From: Flavobacterium sp. KS-LB2
Lineage (GTDB): Bacteria; Bacteroidota; Bacteroidia; Flavobacteriales; Flavobacteriaceae
Assembly: GCF_036895565.1 (NCBI RefSeq)
Contig: NZ_CP145904.1
Span: 2,666,001 to 2,730,000, forward strand
Length of the DNA: 64,000 nucleotides
Direction of reading: 5' to 3'
The notes under the pieces are model-generated. The model was not told the DNA's origin. It worked only from the letters and a program-made list of their open reading frames with translations, and ran no database searches. Below, one piece after another: positions 27,638 through 36,063 of the stretch. Every line of letters starts with the position of its first letter. The stretch's first letter is position 1. A program made the translations under genes and the position numbers.

Positions 27638-29071
27638 CTAAAACTGAAAATAAATAAATTCTTTATAATCCGAATACGTTCCCAAAGCAATGATAGCCAA
27701 CATACATAAAGCTAATTTCAGCATGCTGTACTTACCTGAAATAGGCTCTACTTGTCTGCGACTGTTCCATTCTACTACAATAAAAACAAAAACTAATAAA
27801 AGGTTCTCATAATTGTACCGTTCGTGCTCCAAATATTGACCTTGAAAGATTCCATTCGTAAAAATTCTACTGATATAGTCAAACGCATCACCTATCGATT
27901 TAGCCCTAAAAAATACCCAAGCCAAACACGTTATAGCAAAAGTGCTCAACATACTAAAAAACACACTAACTGAATTGAAATCCCAGCGCAATGAAACCAT
28001 TTCCATGTTAGACCGATTTCTTTTTAACAGCAATAAAGGTAAAAAATACAACGCATTAATAAATCCCCAAGCTATAAAAGTCCAATTGGCACCATGCCAA
28101 AAACCACTGACCAAAAATATAATAAACGTATTCCGAATTTTCATCGCCATTCCTCCACTACTGCCTCCCAATGGAATGTATAAATAATCCCGAAACCAAG
28201 AGGATAACGAAATATGCCATCTGCGCCAGAACTCGGCTATGTCTCGAGAAAAATAGGGATAATTAAAATTACGCAACAAATCAATCCCAAACAATTTAGA
28301 CATTCCTAAAGCCATATCTGAATAGCCTGAAAAATCCCCATAAATCTGAAAGGCAAAATAAACAGCACCCAATAGTAGTGACAGAGAATTCATTGATTCA
28401 TAATTATCAAAAATAGCATTGGCATATGTAGCACAGGTATCTGCAACAACCACTTTTTTGACCAATCCCCAAATGAATTGATGTACCCCTTCTTTGGCTT
28501 TATCAAAATCAAAACTGCGTTTTACTTTGACCTGTGGCAATAGGTGTGTCGCTCTTTCAATAGGCCCCGCTACCAATAAAGGAAAATAACTGACAAATAA
28601 AGAATAATCGACGAAGTTATACTCCGCTTTGATTCGTTTGTGGTAAATATCAATTACATACGATAATCCGTGAAAAGTATAAAAAGAAATCCCAACGGGA
28701 AGTACTACATTCAGTAAAAGTGGACTCGTTTGTAAACCAATACCGTTCAACAATTGAGAGAAGGAATCAGCAAAAAAATTATAATATTTAAAAATCCCTA
28801 AAAACCCCAGATTGACACTAATACTCAACCAAAACCAAAATTTTCGACTGGCTTCTGTCTTTGCCTTTTCTATTCGAATACCGGTATAATAATCTAAAAA
28901 AGTAGAGAAAACCAATAAGAACAAAAATCGCCAATCCCAACAGGAATAAAAATAATAACTCGCTATAATAAGCAACGCATTTTGACTGCTTTTGGTCTTA
29001 TTAAAAACAAACCAATACAAAACGAATACGATAGGCAGAAAAAGAGCAAAAGAAAACGAATTAAAAAACAT
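27638..29071 (-). CDS. MBOAT-family O-acyltransferase (AlgI/DltB-like)
   Basis: A 477-aa polytopic enzyme that moves acyl groups across the inner membrane for transfer to an exported glycan. MBOAT landmarks are clear: FAFQIYGDFSGYSDMALGMSK, then FWRRWHISLSSWFRDYLYIPL and the catalytic-histidine segment VSGFWHGANWTFIAWG. The length matches AlgI and PatA. It is functionally paired with the SGNH-like gene 25185-26114, although the two are separated by the large repeat array. It ends the tightly packed run of genes coming from 35 kb. Confidence 0.95.
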   Translation of the reverse strand: MFFNSFSFALFLPIVFVLYWFVFNKTKSSQNALLIIASYYFYSCWDWRFLFLLVFSTFLDYYTGIRIEKAKTEASRKFWFWLSISVNLGFLGIFKYYNFFADSFSQLLNGIGLQTSPLLLNVVLPVGISFYTFHGLSYVIDIYHKRIKAEYNFVDYSLFVSYFPLLVAGPIERATHLLPQVKVKRSFDFDKAKEGVHQFIWGLVKKVVVADTCATYANAIFDNYESMNSLSLLLGAVYFAFQIYGDFSGYSDMALGMSKLFGIDLLRNFNYPYFSRDIAEFWRRWHISLSSWFRDYLYIPLGGSSGGMAMKIRNTFIIFLVSGFWHGANWTFIAWGFINALYFLPLLLLKRNRSNMEMVSLRWDFNSVSVFFSMLSTFAITCLAWVFFRAKSIGDAFDYISRIFTNGIFQGQYLEHERYNYENLLLVFVFIVVEWNSRRQVEPISGKYSMLKLALCMLAIIALGTYSDYKEFIYFQF

Positions 29072-29097
29072 AGACTGGTGTAATTAAGGATGCAAAA

Positions 29098-30189
29098 TTA
29101 AAATTTATTAGTAAACAACAAAGCCAAATGATTTTCGACCATTCGATCCAGTGAAAAATGATTTTCGATATCGCTTCTGGTATTTTTTTCAATTTTAAAT
29201 TCACCTATCCAAATTTGAATAATTAAATCCGATAATTCCTTTATTTTTTTTGCCTCATACAAGAAACCATTATCTAAATGGGTAATTATACCCAGAACAT
29301 TCCCACCCTCTTTTGTTGTTATTACAGTCGTATTTGCTGCCAAAGATTCCACTACAGCATAACAAAAAGTTTCTTCATACGATGGGTGAATTAAGTAATC
29401 ATATTCGCAATAAATAGATTTGAGATCTGAATGACTCCCCATAAAATTAAAACATCTTTGCAATGACAAACCAGCTATCTTATTCTCTAATTCTTTTTTA
29501 TAAGGACCATCACCGTAAACAGCAATGACTATTTCTTTTTTAATCTCCTCAGGTAATATAAAAACTGCCTGAATTAAATCTTGTATTCCTTTTGATTCAC
29601 GCAAATGCGAAGCGGTTAAAAAACTAGGTTTTGTTGCGTTTCGTTTTTGTCTAACTTGAATATCCTCTAAAGCAATACCGTTATGAATAATATGAGTCTT
29701 AGTTTTAATTTGAAATCCAAAATCTTTGATTAACTCTTTTACCGTATAATCAGAAACGCCAATAAACTGATTGATATACTTGGAAAACAAAAACCCTTTG
29801 ATTTTTTTTTCTATTTTTTTCTTAAAAGGATACCCATGTATGGGACGCGGATTATGATCAACAGCAATGATTTTAGCTGTACTAATTTTTTTTATTTTTT
29901 TAAAAAAAGGAGTACACAATTCAATAAAATGGGTAATAACATAAGAATAATCGCTTGGGTTTTGGGTACAAAATCCCAGAAAATAGTTTTCTACGTTTTG
30001 ATGGTTACTACTAAAAACAGTAAGCTTAGAATAGTCCCCATGTAGAGATTGATTCGGGAAAAACCAATCAACCTGAATGCCATTTTCTTTGCATGTTGCA
30101 TCAAACATCCAGAAAAAATGATCCATACCGCCAACCCGTTCCGTTAAAAGTTCATAGTTACAGAGGACCGCTATTTTTTTTGAATTCAT
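29098..30189 (-). CDS. GT4-family glycosyltransferase
   Basis: A 363-aa GT-B transferase. The N-terminus KKIAVLCNYELLTERVGGMD and NHNPRPIH-like middle part (VDHNPRPIHGYPFKKK) lead to SQFIGVSDYTVKELI. The donor half holds SFLTASHLRESKGIQDLIQAV, IAVYGDGPYKKELENKI and HPSYEETFCYAVVESLAANTTV. I prefer the ATG at 30189 because it forms an ATGA overlap with the upstream gene's stop; an ATG two codons earlier is equally possible. Substrate unknown. Confidence 0.9.
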   Translation of the reverse strand: MNSKKIAVLCNYELLTERVGGMDHFFWMFDATCKENGIQVDWFFPNQSLHGDYSKLTVFSSNHQNVENYFLGFCTQNPSDYSYVITHFIELCTPFFKKIKKISTAKIIAVDHNPRPIHGYPFKKKIEKKIKGFLFSKYINQFIGVSDYTVKELIKDFGFQIKTKTHIIHNGIALEDIQVRQKRNATKPSFLTASHLRESKGIQDLIQAVFILPEEIKKEIVIAVYGDGPYKKELENKIAGLSLQRCFNFMGSHSDLKSIYCEYDYLIHPSYEETFCYAVVESLAANTTVITTKEGGNVLGIITHLDNGFLYEAKKIKELSDLIIQIWIGEFKIEKNTRSDIENHFSLDRMVENHLALLFTNKF

Positions 30190-31577
30190 GTCCATTTGAA
30201 TAAGGCGGCTACAATTCTTTTACTGGTACCTTCTAGGGGTTTACTAACTTGAAGTCCCATCAATTTTTTTCTGTTTGATTGATCCGTTTCTGGATACAAA
30301 TAATACAAATTAATAGCATCAATAAGTTCTTGATCATTTTTTGCAATTCTGGTAGCACCACTTTTAACGACATTTACAATATGTGCATAATTCAAAAAAC
30401 GCTGGTCATCATACAAGCCATTTACCCCGTTCCCAAAAACTGGATTAATAACGGGTTTATCAAACTGCATAAAATCTAAACTCATCGTAGACAACATATT
30501 GATATTAATATCCGCAAATTCCAATAAACTTCTCAAATCACAAACATCTGCGATTGTGGGAATACGCTGAGACCAAGCTTCCTGATGATTTTCCCTACTT
30601 TGAACCCACTTAGGATAATTCCATTTTATAAAGGGATATTGCTCGACTATGCTTTTAAAACGAATAGGGTCTTCTGCAGGAGAAGTACGAACGATCAGGT
30701 TAACATCTGGAATCTTTTTTTCTAGTAGAGCCTTACCTATTGTCTCAATATACAATTCATCATTTCTGCTGGTAGCAATATCACCACAACTAAAGCAAAC
30801 TGTTTTCTTAGTATTATCTAAATTAAAGGCAGCATAAAAGACCTCTTTGTCAGAAGCATACCGATCTAGAACGTAGGGTTCAAATTGTGGAGTACCTACC
30901 ACTACTACATTTTCAGGATGTACCGCCGTATAAAACTGCAACAGTTCTTTTTTCATTAATTCACTCCAAACTAAGTAATAATCAAAATCACCAGCCATTC
31001 TTCCTTTGGAGGCCAAATTATCCCAACTAAAAATAAAAGAACCGGTCTTAATTTGCAATTGTTCAGCTGCATAAATCAGAGGAGCAATAAAAGGAGGTCG
31101 TTGATGCGTAAAAAACAAATTTGAAACGCCCTGTTCTTGAAGAAGGGCGCTATATTTTTTTGTTATTTGATGAGAGCTAAAGGTCTTTTGCTGATAGTGG
31201 TTATACCGTTGTATCCATTTTTCGGAATGAATAATTCTTGACCAAACATGGATAAAACGTGTTGCAAATCCTCGTGGATTTCTTGCTTTGGTTTTTGAGG
31301 CTTTTAAATTATCGTTGATCCCAAAATTTCCTTTGGTATGCAATTGCAAATGAGAAACTTCTTTGGCTTTTCGAAAAAACCAAGTAAAAAAATGTTCATT
31401 AAAAACGTCTAACTCTACTATAGTACAATTCAAATCTAAAGTGTCATAAACACTTTTAGGCAAACAAGAAAAAAGAACAACCGAATCAAACTGCTGTTTA
31501 GCTTCGGTCATAAAGTCACTTAATATAAAGTTGCGATACCCTACACCGTCAGTTATAACTATTCCTAATTTTTTCAT
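30186..31577 (-). CDS. Uncharacterised GT-B-like surface-carbohydrate protein (463 aa)
   Basis: I do not recognise an exact family. The protein is soluble and starts KKLGIVITDGVGYRNFILSD. It contains GSFIFSWDNLASKGRMAGDFDYYLVWSE, then VVVVGTPQFEPY, which is the linker pattern of glycosyl- or glycerophosphotransferases with a GT-B fold. It also has NLIVRTSPAEDP and the late segment INMLSTMSLDFMQFDKPVINP, which looks like a donor-binding loop with serine/threonine in place of the usual glutamates. It lies inside the glycosyltransferase operon between asnB and a GT4 gene. A transferase of an unusual donor is plausible. Confidence 0.6.
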   Translation of the reverse strand: MKKLGIVITDGVGYRNFILSDFMTEAKQQFDSVVLFSCLPKSVYDTLDLNCTIVELDVFNEHFFTWFFRKAKEVSHLQLHTKGNFGINDNLKASKTKARNPRGFATRFIHVWSRIIHSEKWIQRYNHYQQKTFSSHQITKKYSALLQEQGVSNLFFTHQRPPFIAPLIYAAEQLQIKTGSFIFSWDNLASKGRMAGDFDYYLVWSELMKKELLQFYTAVHPENVVVVGTPQFEPYVLDRYASDKEVFYAAFNLDNTKKTVCFSCGDIATSRNDELYIETIGKALLEKKIPDVNLIVRTSPAEDPIRFKSIVEQYPFIKWNYPKWVQSRENHQEAWSQRIPTIADVCDLRSLLEFADININMLSTMSLDFMQFDKPVINPVFGNGVNGLYDDQRFLNYAHIVNVVKSGATRIAKNDQELIDAINLYYLYPETDQSNRKKLMGLQVSKPLEGTSKRIVAALFKWT

Positions 31578-31596
31578 TGATTATACTTTTTTATTT

Positions 31597-31629
31597 AACC
31601 CTGTCAGAGTTCAAAACTCTGACAGGGTT
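31597..31629. repeat. Perfect palindrome overlapping the asnB stop codon
   Basis: AACCCTGTCAGAGTT and AACTCTGACAGGGTT are exact reverse complements (15-bp arms) around the loop CAA. The asnB stop codon (31611-31613) spans the end of the left arm and the loop. Confidence 0.92.
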
Positions 31630-33323
31630 GAAAAATTCACCCATTGCCAAAGATAAAAACTATTATCCTGGTTTCCGTTCAAATAATCATTCCAAATTGC
31701 GTCAACTTGCTTTTTATCTACAAAATCCATTTTTGAGAATTGCGCTATTTTTTCAGAGAAATACGGCTTCAACTCTTGTGCAATCCATTCTCTTTGGGGT
31801 GTTTGCAAAGCTCTTTTAGGAGCTAACGCAACCGTATCACCCAAATAGTCTTTTACCAAATCTCGCAACAGCCATTTGGTTTGTCCGTTTTTAAATTTCA
31901 TTTCTTCTTTTTGTGCAAAAGCCAGCTCTACCAATCGATAATCTAAAAACGGTTCGCGCAATTCTGTACTGTGCATCATACTAATTCTGTCATTAAAGCG
32001 TAAGGCTCTCGGTATTTTAGTATAAAACAAATCACGGTATTGTAGGTTTTGTAAGTCATTATCGAAAGGACGTTCATACACTTCTTCCATAGCCAAATCC
32101 CGAAACTCAGACACCAACACTTCTGGTCGTACAGGACTTGATGCAACACCTTGAATAACACTATTACTCTTATTGTGGTAGTAATCATATCCTGCCCAAG
32201 CCTCGTCCATGCCTTGTCCGTCAAGAATAACTTTAATCCCTTTTTGACTAGCCGCTTGAAATAATAAGCTATAAGCTAAGGTGGGAAAACCGCCAAAAGG
32301 CTCCTCTTGATAATAACTTACTTTCTCTATTAATGCTGGAATTTCTTTGTACTCTAAAAGTACTTTATGAAGAGAATAAGATGTTGTTCGCATCAATTCG
32401 TTAACCCAAGGCAATTCATCATACGTTGCATTATTACAGTAAAACGTAAAGGCTTCCATATTTTTTTGAGAGGGCAGCTTTCGCTGCACTACATTGATTA
32501 AAGTAGAGGAATCCAAGCCACCGCTAACATTCATTCCTAAAGGGACATCTGCTCTAAAGCGAAGTTGAATAGCATCTTCCAACAATTCTTCATACTGTTG
32601 TTTTAATACTTCTTTTGGAAGTTGCTTCATTTTTAAAATTCGCTCAGGAAAATCATACCACATTTGAGGTTGAACCCTATTAAAATCTCCATGATCCGAA
32701 AAATTAATTTTCACAAAATGTCCTGCTTTTAATTGCTGGACACCTTCAAAAAAAGTTTCATTTGGCAAGCCATACGTTCCAAAAGTAAAATAGTTGGCCC
32801 AAACTTTTTGATTTTTACTTTTAGGAATTCCAGCAGCAAAAAGTGCTTTAATTTCACTTGAAAAATAGAACTGATTTTCAAAAAAAGTATAATAAAAAGG
32901 CTTAACGCCAAATCGGTCGCGAGCAGCAAAAAAAGTATGCTCTTTTTTATTCCAAATAGCAAAACTAAACATGCCATTGAGTTTGTCTAACATTTTGGCA
33001 TCCCAATGCATATAAGCCGCCAGCAAAACCTCTGTGTCCGAAGTAGTGGAAAAGGAATAGGATGCTAATTCTTTTTTGAGTTCAACGTAATTATAGATTT
33101 CACCATTAAAAACAATGACATAATTACCACAATGGCTAGTCATAGGCTGGTTAGCGGCTTCAGACAAATCCAATATACTCAATCGATTATGCCCCAAAAC
33201 TACTTTGCCACCGTTCCAAAAATGCATAGCATCTGGTCCCCGATGCTTTTGAGCTTCAAGCATCAATTGGATTGTTGAACCGTTTTTAAGATTCGTTCCT
33301 AAAATACCTGCTATTCCGCACAT
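31611..33323 (-). CDS. asnB: Asparagine synthase (glutamine-hydrolysing)
   Basis: A 570-aa amidotransferase. Cys2 of MCGIAGILG is the class II glutaminase nucleophile, which fixes the start at 33323. GHNRLSILDLS, VFNGEIYNYVELK and TSDTEVLLAAY complete the glutaminase half. The synthetase half has the PP-loop NVSGGLDSSTLI and DGQGMDEAWAGYDYY. The last residues STLSEF and the stop are encoded by a palindromic repeat. In glycan loci such enzymes may amidate a sugar acid or amino acid rather than make asparagine for the cell, which fits its place between neuA and a putative transferase (inference). Confidence 0.95.
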   Translation of the reverse strand: MCGIAGILGTNLKNGSTIQLMLEAQKHRGPDAMHFWNGGKVVLGHNRLSILDLSEAANQPMTSHCGNYVIVFNGEIYNYVELKKELASYSFSTTSDTEVLLAAYMHWDAKMLDKLNGMFSFAIWNKKEHTFFAARDRFGVKPFYYTFFENQFYFSSEIKALFAAGIPKSKNQKVWANYFTFGTYGLPNETFFEGVQQLKAGHFVKINFSDHGDFNRVQPQMWYDFPERILKMKQLPKEVLKQQYEELLEDAIQLRFRADVPLGMNVSGGLDSSTLINVVQRKLPSQKNMEAFTFYCNNATYDELPWVNELMRTTSYSLHKVLLEYKEIPALIEKVSYYQEEPFGGFPTLAYSLLFQAASQKGIKVILDGQGMDEAWAGYDYYHNKSNSVIQGVASSPVRPEVLVSEFRDLAMEEVYERPFDNDLQNLQYRDLFYTKIPRALRFNDRISMMHSTELREPFLDYRLVELAFAQKEEMKFKNGQTKWLLRDLVKDYLGDTVALAPKRALQTPQREWIAQELKPYFSEKIAQFSKMDFVDKKQVDAIWNDYLNGNQDNSFYLWQWVNFSTLSEF

Positions 33324-33344
33324 AGATATGAGTGTTGTGTATTT

Positions 33345-33379
33345 TAAGCCTGTCAGAGTTTTGAACTCTGACAGGCTTA
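33345..33379. repeat. Perfect palindrome between neuA and asnB
   Basis: TAAGCCTGTCAGAGTT and AACTCTGACAGGCTTA are exact 16-bp arms around the loop TTG. It is a sister of the element at 31597-31629, and the two bracket asnB. Confidence 0.92.
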
Positions 33380-33385
33380 AAAAAA

Positions 33386-34087
33386 TTAAATTAAAGATAA
33401 AATAGTTGGTACTATTTGTTCTGCTTGTACCCAATCCTCCATAGTATCAATATTCACATACAAACTAGGATTGTTTTCTATATAACTTAATTTTTCGCCA
33501 TAGAAAGTTCCGTTTTTAATCGATTCAATTTTGGTTAAATAAATAGCGCCATCTCTAAAAAAGGCTTGAGGCAATTCTTGTCTTCTCTTAATGATTTCTT
33601 TTTCTCCTGTGGCAATCTGCAAGCTTCCGTTATCATCCGCTTCAAAAACCCAATGCGGATTGTATTCGTGTGGCACTGGCAAAACAGAAACTAAAGCATC
33701 TGAATTAGCAGTTGAAAATTTTGCAATGGCCTTGCTGATAAAACCCTTTTCCCGAAAGGGAGATGTGGGCTGCAGCAAACAAATGGCATCATAAAACTCA
33801 TTTTCAGACTCTAAAAAAGCTACAGCATGTTGCACTACGGCAATACTGGAAGCACCATCATTGGCTAATTCTGAGGGTCTAATAAAGGGAACTTCGGCAC
33901 CATAATCGAGACCTATTTGAGCAATCACTTCATCATCTGTTGAGACTATAATTTTTGTAAAAGATTGACTAGCAATAGCTTGTTCAATAGAATAGGCTAT
34001 TAAAGGTTTCTCGCCTAACAGCTTAGTGTTTTTACCCGGAACCCCCTTAGAACCACCACGCGCTGGTATTATAGCTAGAATTTTCAT
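33386..34087 (-). CDS. neuA: Acylneuraminate cytidylyltransferase (CMP-sialic acid synthetase)
   Basis: A 233-aa cytidylyltransferase that activates a nonulosonic acid with CTP. The N-terminal ILAIIPARGGSKGVPGKN is the nucleotide-binding signature; GEKPLIAYSIEQA, FTKIIVSTDDEVIA and CLLQPTSPFRE follow. The length equals monofunctional NeuA/PseF/LegF proteins. It lies one base after neuC and upstream of asnB, and with neuB forms a complete short pathway. Whether the sugar is Neu5Ac, legionaminic or another acid cannot be decided from the sequence. Confidence 0.92.
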   Translation of the reverse strand: MKILAIIPARGGSKGVPGKNTKLLGEKPLIAYSIEQAIASQSFTKIIVSTDDEVIAQIGLDYGAEVPFIRPSELANDGASSIAVVQHAVAFLESENEFYDAICLLQPTSPFREKGFISKAIAKFSTANSDALVSVLPVPHEYNPHWVFEADDNGSLQIATGEKEIIKRRQELPQAFFRDGAIYLTKIESIKNGTFYGEKLSYIENNPSLYVNIDTMEDWVQAEQIVPTILSLI

Positions 34088-34088
34088 C

Positions 34089-35246
34089 TTAATACATTAT
34101 CGTTTTATGAAATTGCAAGGGCAATTCCACTAATAAATCAGCTATAATAGCACCCGCATTCCCTCCTCCATACACAGCCGAAGTTTTCGATTTTCCATTT
34201 TTTATACTAGTTTGAATCGCTTCACTAATTTCGGATTTATTATAATCTACATCCACAACGTTATGTCCACGATCCCGTTTATTTTGTCGGGAACCAATAT
34301 TAATAACTGGGACACCTAGATACGCACATTCTCGAATCCCAACACTTGAGTTCCCTATTAATACTTTAGCATTATGTAACAAAACAAGAAAATCATCCCC
34401 TTCCATATTTTTAAAAAAATGAACCTTTTCTAGTTTGTTTTTCTCTCTAAAACTTCTAATTCCTGTAGAAGTCCCATCGGCACCAGCATCCACATTAGGC
34501 CAAAACCATAAGGTTGGCATATTTAATTCCTTTACCGCTTCAAGTGTCTCTTCAATATGCTTTCTGGAATTTTGATATTCGTTCGTCACTGGATGTTGCA
34601 TCACTACTAAATAACCATCAGATAAATCAGGTTCAGCCCCAACCCCTCCATATTTTTGATACGGATTAAAACTTAAACCCTCTACTTTACTAATTTCAGA
34701 TGCAATATCTATGGATGGACATCCTGTATTAAAAACAAAATCAGGATTTTCACCTAATTTAATAACTCTTTCTTTCGCATTCTCAGAAGCTACAAAATGA
34801 TAATCAGCCAATTTAGTGATAGCATGACGTACTTTTTCATCGATATTTCCCGTAACTTCTCCTCCTTGAATGTGTGCCAATGGAATATTCATATACGATG
34901 CAGAAATAGCAGTAGCCATAGTTTCAAATCGATCAGCAACGGTCACAACTACATCGGGTTTTAAATTGTCAAAAACCGTGGATAATTCCAAAATTCCAAT
35001 TCCTGTTGTTTTGGCTGCAGCCGTTAAATTTTCACCTTCTAATACATTAAACACCTTCGCTGCAATGTCAAAACCATCCTTCTCTATATAATTAACGGCC
35101 GATCCGTATCGATCCAATAAAGCCGAAGCTGCAACAACCAATTGTAGTTCCAAATCTGGGTGTTTTTGAATGGCAGCCAATACTGTTTTTACGCGACTGT
35201 AAGAAGGACGTGCGGTAATAACTACAGCTATTTTTCTTTTTGGCAT
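34089..35246 (-). CDS. neuC: UDP-N-acetylglucosamine 2-epimerase, hydrolysing
   Basis: A 385-aa GT-B-fold epimerase releasing ManNAc (or a di-N-acetyl analogue) and UDP. RKIAVVITARPSYSRVKTVLA is the NeuC-type opening. DVVVTVADRFETMATAISASY, then PLAHIQGGEVTGNIDEKVRHA and the C-terminal VLIGNSSVGIRECAYLGVPVI with INIGSRQNKRDRG are all family landmarks. The long form of the hydrolysing family (NeuC/LegG) fits better than the non-hydrolysing WecB type, which is separately present at 40280. Its upstream side is the repeat array surrounding the GIY-YIG gene. Confidence 0.9.
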   Translation of the reverse strand: MPKRKIAVVITARPSYSRVKTVLAAIQKHPDLELQLVVAASALLDRYGSAVNYIEKDGFDIAAKVFNVLEGENLTAAAKTTGIGILELSTVFDNLKPDVVVTVADRFETMATAISASYMNIPLAHIQGGEVTGNIDEKVRHAITKLADYHFVASENAKERVIKLGENPDFVFNTGCPSIDIASEISKVEGLSFNPYQKYGGVGAEPDLSDGYLVVMQHPVTNEYQNSRKHIEETLEAVKELNMPTLWFWPNVDAGADGTSTGIRSFREKNKLEKVHFFKNMEGDDFLVLLHNAKVLIGNSSVGIRECAYLGVPVINIGSRQNKRDRGHNVVDVDYNKSEISEAIQTSIKNGKSKTSAVYGGGNAGAIIADLLVELPLQFHKTIMY

Positions 35247-35336
35247 TTTGATTTTATTAAACTTTTGGGATAAATATAGATAAAAAAGAAGAAAGAGGAA
35301 AAGATATTTTTACCTAACCTAGGTACTTTGATAATC

Positions 35337-35700
35337 TGTTACGACAAGTGCTGTTAATTGTAAATGTCCCTACAACTGTCAGACTGAGCTTGTCGAAGTC
35401 CATTTGAACTAAGCCTCAACTGTCAGTCTGAGCCTGTCGAAGTCCATTTGAACTAAGCCTCAACTCCTATTGTCAGTCTGAGCCTGTCGAAGTCCATTTG
35501 AACTATGCCTCAACTCCTATTGTCAGTCTGAGCCTGTCGAAGTCCATTTGAACTAAGCCTCAACTACAACTGTCAGACTGAGCTTGTCGAAGTCAATTTG
35601 AACTAAGCCTCAACTACGACTGTCAGACTGAGCCTGTCGAAGTCCATTTGAACTAAGCCTTAACTCCTATTGTCAGTCTGAGCCAGCCTGCCCTGAGTTT
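35337..35700. repeat. 50-bp direct-repeat array, left arm (seven copies)
   Basis: The core GTCAGNCTGAGCCTGTCGAAG starts at about 35378, 35422, 35472, 35522, 35572, 35622 and 35672. Spacing is exactly 50 bp apart from the first interval of 44. Linkers are near-identical (TCCATTTGAACTAAGCCTCA plus a short variable tail), so this is not a CRISPR. A decayed leader (ACGACAAGTGCTGTTAATTG) precedes the first copy. The last copy is disrupted by CAGCCTGCCCTGAGTTTT and runs into the end of the GIY-YIG gene. Confidence 0.93.
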
Positions 35701-36024
35701 TTATCGAAGGGAAGACCCATCTCCATTTTCACCATACTCAGTATAATTTTTTGAATACTGAACTAGTTTATCCCAATCTTCATTTATTAAAGCTTCTTTT
35801 TTTCTTCTACTCCAACCTTTTATCTTTTTCTCTATCAAAATTGCTTGAGTAGGGTCAGAAAAAGATTCGAACCATACTAATACAACTGGTCTTCTAATAA
35901 AAGTATAGGAATCTGGACTCTTACCAGAATTGTGTTCAAACAATCTTCTGTCGATGCTGTTTGTCATTCCAGTGTAATAGGAATTATCGGAACACTTAAC
36001 GATATAGACATAATAAAATTTCAT
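35701..36024 (-). CDS. GIY-YIG nuclease-domain protein inside the repeat array
   Basis: A 107-aa protein of the short UvrC-N-terminal-like GIY-YIG family. YVYIVKCSDNSYYTGMT (residues 5-21) carries the two-strand signature in the variant form VYI...YTG. Arg27 in DRRLFEHN and Glu65 in ILIEKKIKGWSRRKKEALI occupy the catalytic Arg and metal-binding Glu positions. The C-terminal residues after about 95 (GENGDGSSLR) are low-complexity, and the last four plus the stop are read from a damaged repeat copy. It has repeat arrays on both sides and no partner gene. Single-domain GIY-YIG proteins are common and mostly uncharacterised in this phylum. Confidence 0.88.
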   Translation of the reverse strand: MKFYYVYIVKCSDNSYYTGMTNSIDRRLFEHNSGKSPDSYTFIRRPVVLVWFESFSDPTQAILIEKKIKGWSRRKKEALINEDWDKLVQYSKNYTEYGENGDGSSLR

Positions 36025-36063
36025 ATCCTCAATTTTGATTATTTTTACGATTATCAGTAAAAA

